Assembly (NCBI GenBank): GCA_007135385.1
Contig: SLIY01000466.1
Coordinates: forward strand, 1 to 32,927
DNA: 32,927 nt
Direction of reading: 5' to 3'
Source of the DNA: Leptolyngbyaceae cyanobacterium CSSed165cm_216
GTDB lineage: Bacteria; Cyanobacteriota; Cyanobacteriia; Phormidesmidales; Phormidesmidaceae
This document shows positions 29,888 through 32,927 of this stretch, piece by piece. Position 1 is the first letter of the stretch; every line of letters starts with the position of its first letter. Below the pieces are notes generated by a model. The model did no database searches. It had not been told where the DNA came from and saw only the letters and a program-made list of their open reading frames with translations. The position numbers and the translations under genes are program-made.

Positions 29888-30280
29888 ATGACTACTCCTT
29901 CTGTACCAACCCGCGATATCACCACAGTGCCAACGTTGGTCAACGCCTATGGGGCTGGCCAGCGCAACTTCGAATACTTGGCCCTACCTGACGCTGACCT
30001 GAGTGGGATCGACCTCAAAGGCACCGATCTGAGCTATGCCGATTTGAGCGGTGCCAATTTGCAGAACGCCAACCTACGGGGGGCTGACCTCAGCTATGCC
30101 AACCTCAGCTATGCCAACCTAACGGGTATTGATTTGCGGGGTGCCATGCTGATTGGTACCGATCTGCGCACCGCTACCCTCACCGCCGCCCAACTCCATG
30201 CCGCTGACTATGACCCAGAAGAGACCCACTTCCCCCCAGGGTTTGACCCAGTGCAACAGGGGCTAAAGGCCGATCGGTAG
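29888..30280 (+). CDS. Small pentapeptide-repeat protein
   Basis: 130 residues. Seen: N-terminal helix 'TTVPTLVNAYGAGQRNFEYLALP' (the same type of lead-in as the larger pentapeptide protein at 11659), then about 14 pentapeptide units ('ADLSGIDLKGTDLSYADLSGANLQNANLRGADLSYANLSYANLTGIDLRGAMLIGTDLRTATL') and a short non-repeat tail 'DYDPEETHFPPGFDPVQQGL', which is usual in cyanobacterial members. Start chosen at ATG 29888; 31 open codons upstream from a TTG at 29795 do not look like protein. No signal peptide. Role unknown. It lies between the ArsR terminator and the ABC1 kinase leader and is probably transcribed alone. Confidence 0.85.
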   Translation: MTTPSVPTRDITTVPTLVNAYGAGQRNFEYLALPDADLSGIDLKGTDLSYADLSGANLQNANLRGADLSYANLSYANLTGIDLRGAMLIGTDLRTATLTAAQLHAADYDPEETHFPPGFDPVQQGLKADR

Positions 30281-30406
30281 TCTCTAGGGTACCGATGTCA
30301 ATCCCCTCACGAAATCGGTGAGTTAGGTTACGATAACCCTGATAGGCGACCCCACTGGCCAGCGGCAACCCTGTGCAATCAGCCGCCATTGTTGACATTG
30401 TCTTGG

Positions 30407-30450
30407 GGCTAAAGGCTGCTTTGGCCTGATTATGTCTTTAGCCTGAAGAC
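30407..30450 (+). promoter_or_regulatory. Alternative hairpins in the leader of the ABC1 kinase gene
   Basis: GGCTAAAG (30407-30414) pairs perfectly with CTTTAGCC (30436-30443), spacer 21 nt. GTCTT (30434-30438) pairs with AAGAC (30446-30450). The two use overlapping bases and exclude each other. Upstream, GGTTA-CGA-TAACC (near 30327) is a further hairpin. The Shine-Dalgarno AAGGA (30474-30478) is itself inside palindrome TCCTTAAGGA. Switching is inferred only. Confidence 0.35.
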
Positions 30451-30485
30451 AGTAATGCGATCTAGCCCTCCTTAAGGAAACCACG

Positions 30486-32132
30486 ATGGTATCCTCCTCT
30501 CGTTTATCCCGGCAGCGGGAAATTGTCGAAGTTGTGCTCAGCCATGGCTGGGACTATATGCGGCGGCTATTGATGGGGGGGAAGACCGATGAACCCGATT
30601 TACCTCCTCCGGCGGTGCTGCGCAATATTTTGACCGATTTGGGGCCTGTGTATGTGAAGCTGGGCCAATTGCTGAGCACCCGACCCGACCTGCTGCCCAC
30701 CAGCTACATTGAGGAACTGAGCAGCCTACAGACAACAGTCCCCGCTGTGCCTGCCGAAGATATTGAGCAACAAATTCGGCGATCGCTGCCCCAGCCTCCA
30801 GAGGACATTTTTGAAAGTTTGGACTACACCGCGATCGCCGCAGGATCGATCGCCCAAACCCATCGGGCCACCCTCAAAGACGGCCGACCGGTTGCCCTAA
30901 AGGTCCAACGCCCTGGCATCGAACGCCAGGTGGAGCGAGACATGGGGTTGATTCGGGACATTGCCCGGCTGGTGTCAACCACCCAGTTTGGCCAACGCTA
31001 CAACGTGGTGGAGTTAGCGGATGAGTTTGCCGATGCCCTCAATGCCGAACTAGACTTTACCACCGAAGCCCACTATACCGACCAACTGCGCCGTAACCTA
31101 TCCAATAGCCACTGGTACAACCCAGAGCAATTGGTCGTGCCTGAAATCTTCTGGGATTTGACCAATTCCACCCTAATGGCCATGGAGTGGCTCGATGGCC
31201 GCCCTCTGCTCAAGGCCGACATTGTCGCTACCAGCCAGGTAGGCAGTGCCACAGCCGTGCGCGAACAGGCCAGTCGACTGCTGTTCAGGGCGTTCTTCAA
31301 GCAGTACTTTGTGGATGGCTTTTTTCACGCTGACCCCCATCCTGGCAACATCTTCTATCTCCAAGATGGCCGTATTGCTTTACTGGACTGCGGTATGATG
31401 GGCCACCTTGATCCCCGCACCCGCAACAGCATGACCGAAATGGTGCTGGCCATTGTTAACTGCGATGCCCAGCGCTGCACCCAATTGACCTTGCAGTTGG
31501 CCGAACCTATGGCACCGGTTAACCTGGCTCGCTTGGAAAGTGACTACACCCGACTCCTGGGTCGCTACTATGGCCTCAGCCTCGAGCAAATTAACACAGC
31601 AGAGGTTTTTAGCGAAATTTTGGGGGCAGGGGTGCGCAATAATCTGCGCTGGCCCGCGAATGTGGGGCTATTCACCAAATCCATGGCCAACCTAGAGGGG
31701 GCGGCTCGCCAGTTCTACCCCGGCATTAACCTGTTAGATGAAATTCGCCCGCTGATGGCAGACCTGTTTCGTCAGCAGATGGTCGGCGATGACCCCGTCC
31801 AGGCTCTGCTACGGACTGGCTTAGAGTTTCGTAACCTCTCCTTGAGTTCCCCGAGGCAGTTTGGGTTTTTGCTCGATCGCCTCAGTTCAGAACAGTTGAA
31901 GTGGAACCTCAGTCTTCAGGGCATCGATGACCTGCGGCATAGCATAGATGATGCGGCTAACCGGCGGGCCTTTAGTACGGTGATTGCCGCCCTCATTATC
32001 GGGGCCGCCATTGTCTCCACCGGCCAGCAAACCTCTGAGGGGCAGATCCTCAGCATTATTTTGTTTGTGGCGGCTAGCTTGCTAGGGCTGTGGCTAGTGG
32101 TCAGTATTTTGCGATCGGGGCGGCTGCGATAG
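30486..32132 (+). CDS. ABC1/UbiB-family atypical kinase
   Basis: 548 residues of the ABC1K (AarF/UbiB/COQ8) family. Seen: the family motif 'LGPVYVKLGQLLSTRPDLLP' (KxGQ at 58-61), alanine-rich loop 'AAGSIAQTHRATLKDG' (118-133), ATP-binding Lys139 in 'PVALKVQRPGIE', 'ELDFTTEAHYTDQLRRN', catalytic 'FHADPHPGNIFYLQDGRIALLDCGMMGHLD', and two C-terminal membrane helices (about 498-517 and 525-545). All key residues are intact. Family knowledge: members act in quinone and prenyl-lipid metabolism of membranes; cyanobacteria have several and the individual role cannot be told here. A good Shine-Dalgarno lies 7 nt before the ATG. It converges with the DUF3124 gene, only 5 bp between stops. Confidence 0.92.
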   Translation: MVSSSRLSRQREIVEVVLSHGWDYMRRLLMGGKTDEPDLPPPAVLRNILTDLGPVYVKLGQLLSTRPDLLPTSYIEELSSLQTTVPAVPAEDIEQQIRRSLPQPPEDIFESLDYTAIAAGSIAQTHRATLKDGRPVALKVQRPGIERQVERDMGLIRDIARLVSTTQFGQRYNVVELADEFADALNAELDFTTEAHYTDQLRRNLSNSHWYNPEQLVVPEIFWDLTNSTLMAMEWLDGRPLLKADIVATSQVGSATAVREQASRLLFRAFFKQYFVDGFFHADPHPGNIFYLQDGRIALLDCGMMGHLDPRTRNSMTEMVLAIVNCDAQRCTQLTLQLAEPMAPVNLARLESDYTRLLGRYYGLSLEQINTAEVFSEILGAGVRNNLRWPANVGLFTKSMANLEGAARQFYPGINLLDEIRPLMADLFRQQMVGDDPVQALLRTGLEFRNLSLSSPRQFGFLLDRLSSEQLKWNLSLQGIDDLRHSIDDAANRRAFSTVIAALIIGAAIVSTGQQTSEGQILSIILFVAASLLGLWLVVSILRSGRLR

Positions 32133-32137
32133 CCGGG

Positions 32138-32695
32138 CTAGTCAGGTTCCCAAGCCTCGATCACACGACCAGGGCTGATAAATGATAGCCCCTGCTGGGA
32201 CGAAGTGCTGACCATCACGGCTTCTATCACTGGGTCGCTGACGGGGGTGCTGGCCTGCCACATAATCACAAAGTTCGCCCCTACCCCAGCCGGATCACCC
32301 TTGGGAACCACAACCTCGGTGGAGGCTAGCGGGTCCAGCTGAATCGGTTGATCGAGAAAACCACTGACTAACTCCCCCGCACTGTTGTAGTAATCGATAG
32401 CGGCGATCGCGATGGTGGCCTCTCTATCCGTGTTGCGCAGACTGAGGGTGGTGGTTAGGGGAAAGGTGCGATCGCGATTCGACTCGTAAATTGCAGAATA
32501 TACCGGTACATAAACCACCTGCCCCGTTACCGACTCGGGCAATGACTCTGGGGCCAGTACCGTCACCCCCGGCACTGCCGCAAAGCGCTCCGCCGTGGGG
32601 ACTTCTGTTGTGGTCTGTTCAGCCGTAGATTGGGGAGTACAGGCCACAGCCCCCCAAACCAAGAGCCCCATGCTGATCCACTTTGCTGTTGCCAT
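32138..32695 (-). CDS. DUF3124 lipoprotein
   Basis: 185 residues. Seen: signal sequence with lipobox 'VWGAVAC' (Cys19), a Thr/Glu-rich linker to about residue 45, then the DUF3124 domain with 'GQVVYVPVYSAIYESNRDRTFPLTTTLSLRNTDREATIAIAAIDYYNSAGELV', 'LDPLASTEVVVPKGDPAGVGANFVIMWQA' and 'VSDPVIEAVMVSTSSQQGLSFISPGRVIE'. It should be anchored on the periplasmic side of a membrane. The family is widespread in cyanobacteria; no function is known to me. The ATG at 32695 is the clear start. It stands alone; the region upstream is repeats. Confidence 0.87.
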   Translation of the reverse strand: MATAKWISMGLLVWGAVACTPQSTAEQTTTEVPTAERFAAVPGVTVLAPESLPESVTGQVVYVPVYSAIYESNRDRTFPLTTTLSLRNTDREATIAIAAIDYYNSAGELVSGFLDQPIQLDPLASTEVVVPKGDPAGVGANFVIMWQASTPVSDPVIEAVMVSTSSQQGLSFISPGRVIEAWEPD

Positions 32696-32730
32696 GGCTT
32701 TTCCCGGTTGTCTCTGGATCAGAGTAGCAG

Positions 32731-32806
32731 ATGGGGGAGTGGGGGAGGTGGGGGAGTGGATGGGTGGATGGGAAGGTGGGGGAGTTTTGAGTTTTGAGTT
32801 GAAGAC
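32731..32806. repeat. GGGGGAGTGG and GAGTTTTGAGTTTTG repeats
   Basis: G-rich GGGGGAGTGGGGGAGGTGG units followed by GAGTTTTGAGTTTTGAGTTG: the same two repeat types, side by side, as at 6974-7025 but in the other orientation. A further GGGGGAGTGATGGAGTGGGG lies at 32878-32899. Confidence 0.65.
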
Positions 32807-32810
32807 GTAG

Positions 32811-32874
32811 CGTGGGTTAGGCGGCTGGGAATGGGGCTATTAACAGGCGCCTAAAGGCACCGCCGTAACCCACG
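32811..32874. repeat. 64-nt palindromic element, copy 2
   Basis: CGTGGGTTA (32811-32819) and TAACCCACG (32866-32874) bound a 64-nt unit that matches the reverse complement of 6847-6910 at 48 of 64 positions; the differences are mostly in the middle. Confidence 0.7.
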
Positions 32875-32927
32875 GTCGGGGGAGTGATGGAGTGGGGGAA
32901 AAATGAAGAACGTAGGGCGTAGCCTGC

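Overview
This is chromosomal DNA from a cyanobacterium. The palindrome GCGATCGC (the cyanobacterial HIP1 site) recurs throughout. The gene content includes a four-gene CO2-uptake NDH-1 locus (ndhF3, ndhD3, cupA, cupS), a GH57/DUF3536 glucan enzyme, DUF2301 and DUF3124 proteins, two pentapeptide-repeat proteins, an ABC1/UbiB-type kinase and a PAS-GAF-GAF histidine kinase. GC content is moderately high. Intergenic gaps carry dispersed short repeats typical of filamentous or Leptolyngbya-like cyanobacteria; placement to genus is a guess. No rRNA, tRNA, CRISPR array, transposase or prophage gene was seen.

Layout. 1-3.4 kb (+): secreted FecR-domain protein, purK, uraD, and an orphan ribbon-helix-helix regulator preceded by an operator-like dyad. 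3.7-10.7 kb (-): GH57 glucan enzyme; a lipoprotein with a degenerate LytM-like domain in an operon with a membrane histidine kinase; gnd. 10.7-11.3 kb: a gene-free gap holding, on the + strand, a candidate structured RNA that ends in an intrinsic terminator. 11.3-12.6 kb (-): pentapeptide-repeat gene overlapping cutA. 13-16 kb: a six-helix membrane protein (+) convergent with a coiled-coil/PLD-like/TPR protein (-). 16.6-22.8 kb (+): the inducible CO2-uptake locus, interrupted by an antisense NUDIX gene. 22.9-25.9 kb (+): soluble multi-sensor histidine kinase and DUF2301 membrane protein. 26.0-29.7 kb (+): CBS-domain protein, ADP-forming acyl-CoA synthetase fused to a GNAT acetyltransferase, and an ArsR-type repressor. 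29.9-32.7 kb: small pentapeptide protein (+), ABC1 kinase (+), DUF3124 lipoprotein (-).

How the genes work together. NdhF3 and NdhD3 are the proton-pumping membrane subunits specific to the NDH-1MS complex; CupA is its CO2-hydrating subunit and CupS a small fasciclin-fold partner. Together they turn CO2 into bicarbonate for the carbon-concentrating mechanism. Gnd (oxidative pentose phosphate pathway) and the GH57 protein (glucan metabolism) deal with the carbon so fixed. PurK and UraD belong to purine synthesis and purine/urate breakdown. The CBS protein and the acyl-CoA synthetase/acetyltransferase form a likely adenylate-sensing and acetyl-CoA pair.

Intergenic DNA is rich in repeats: several 55-68 nt inverted-repeat elements, four of them with related arms and 37-39 nt spacers; three copies of a repeat containing GGTCTGCCC-like sequence; AAAACTCAAAACTC-type stretches; and GGAGTGATGGAGTG-type stretches that run into the 3' ends of two genes. 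The least explained items are the structured-RNA candidate at 11019-11186, the NUDIX gene inside the CO2-uptake locus, the degenerate-LytM lipoprotein/kinase pair and the coiled-coil/PLD-like/TPR protein.
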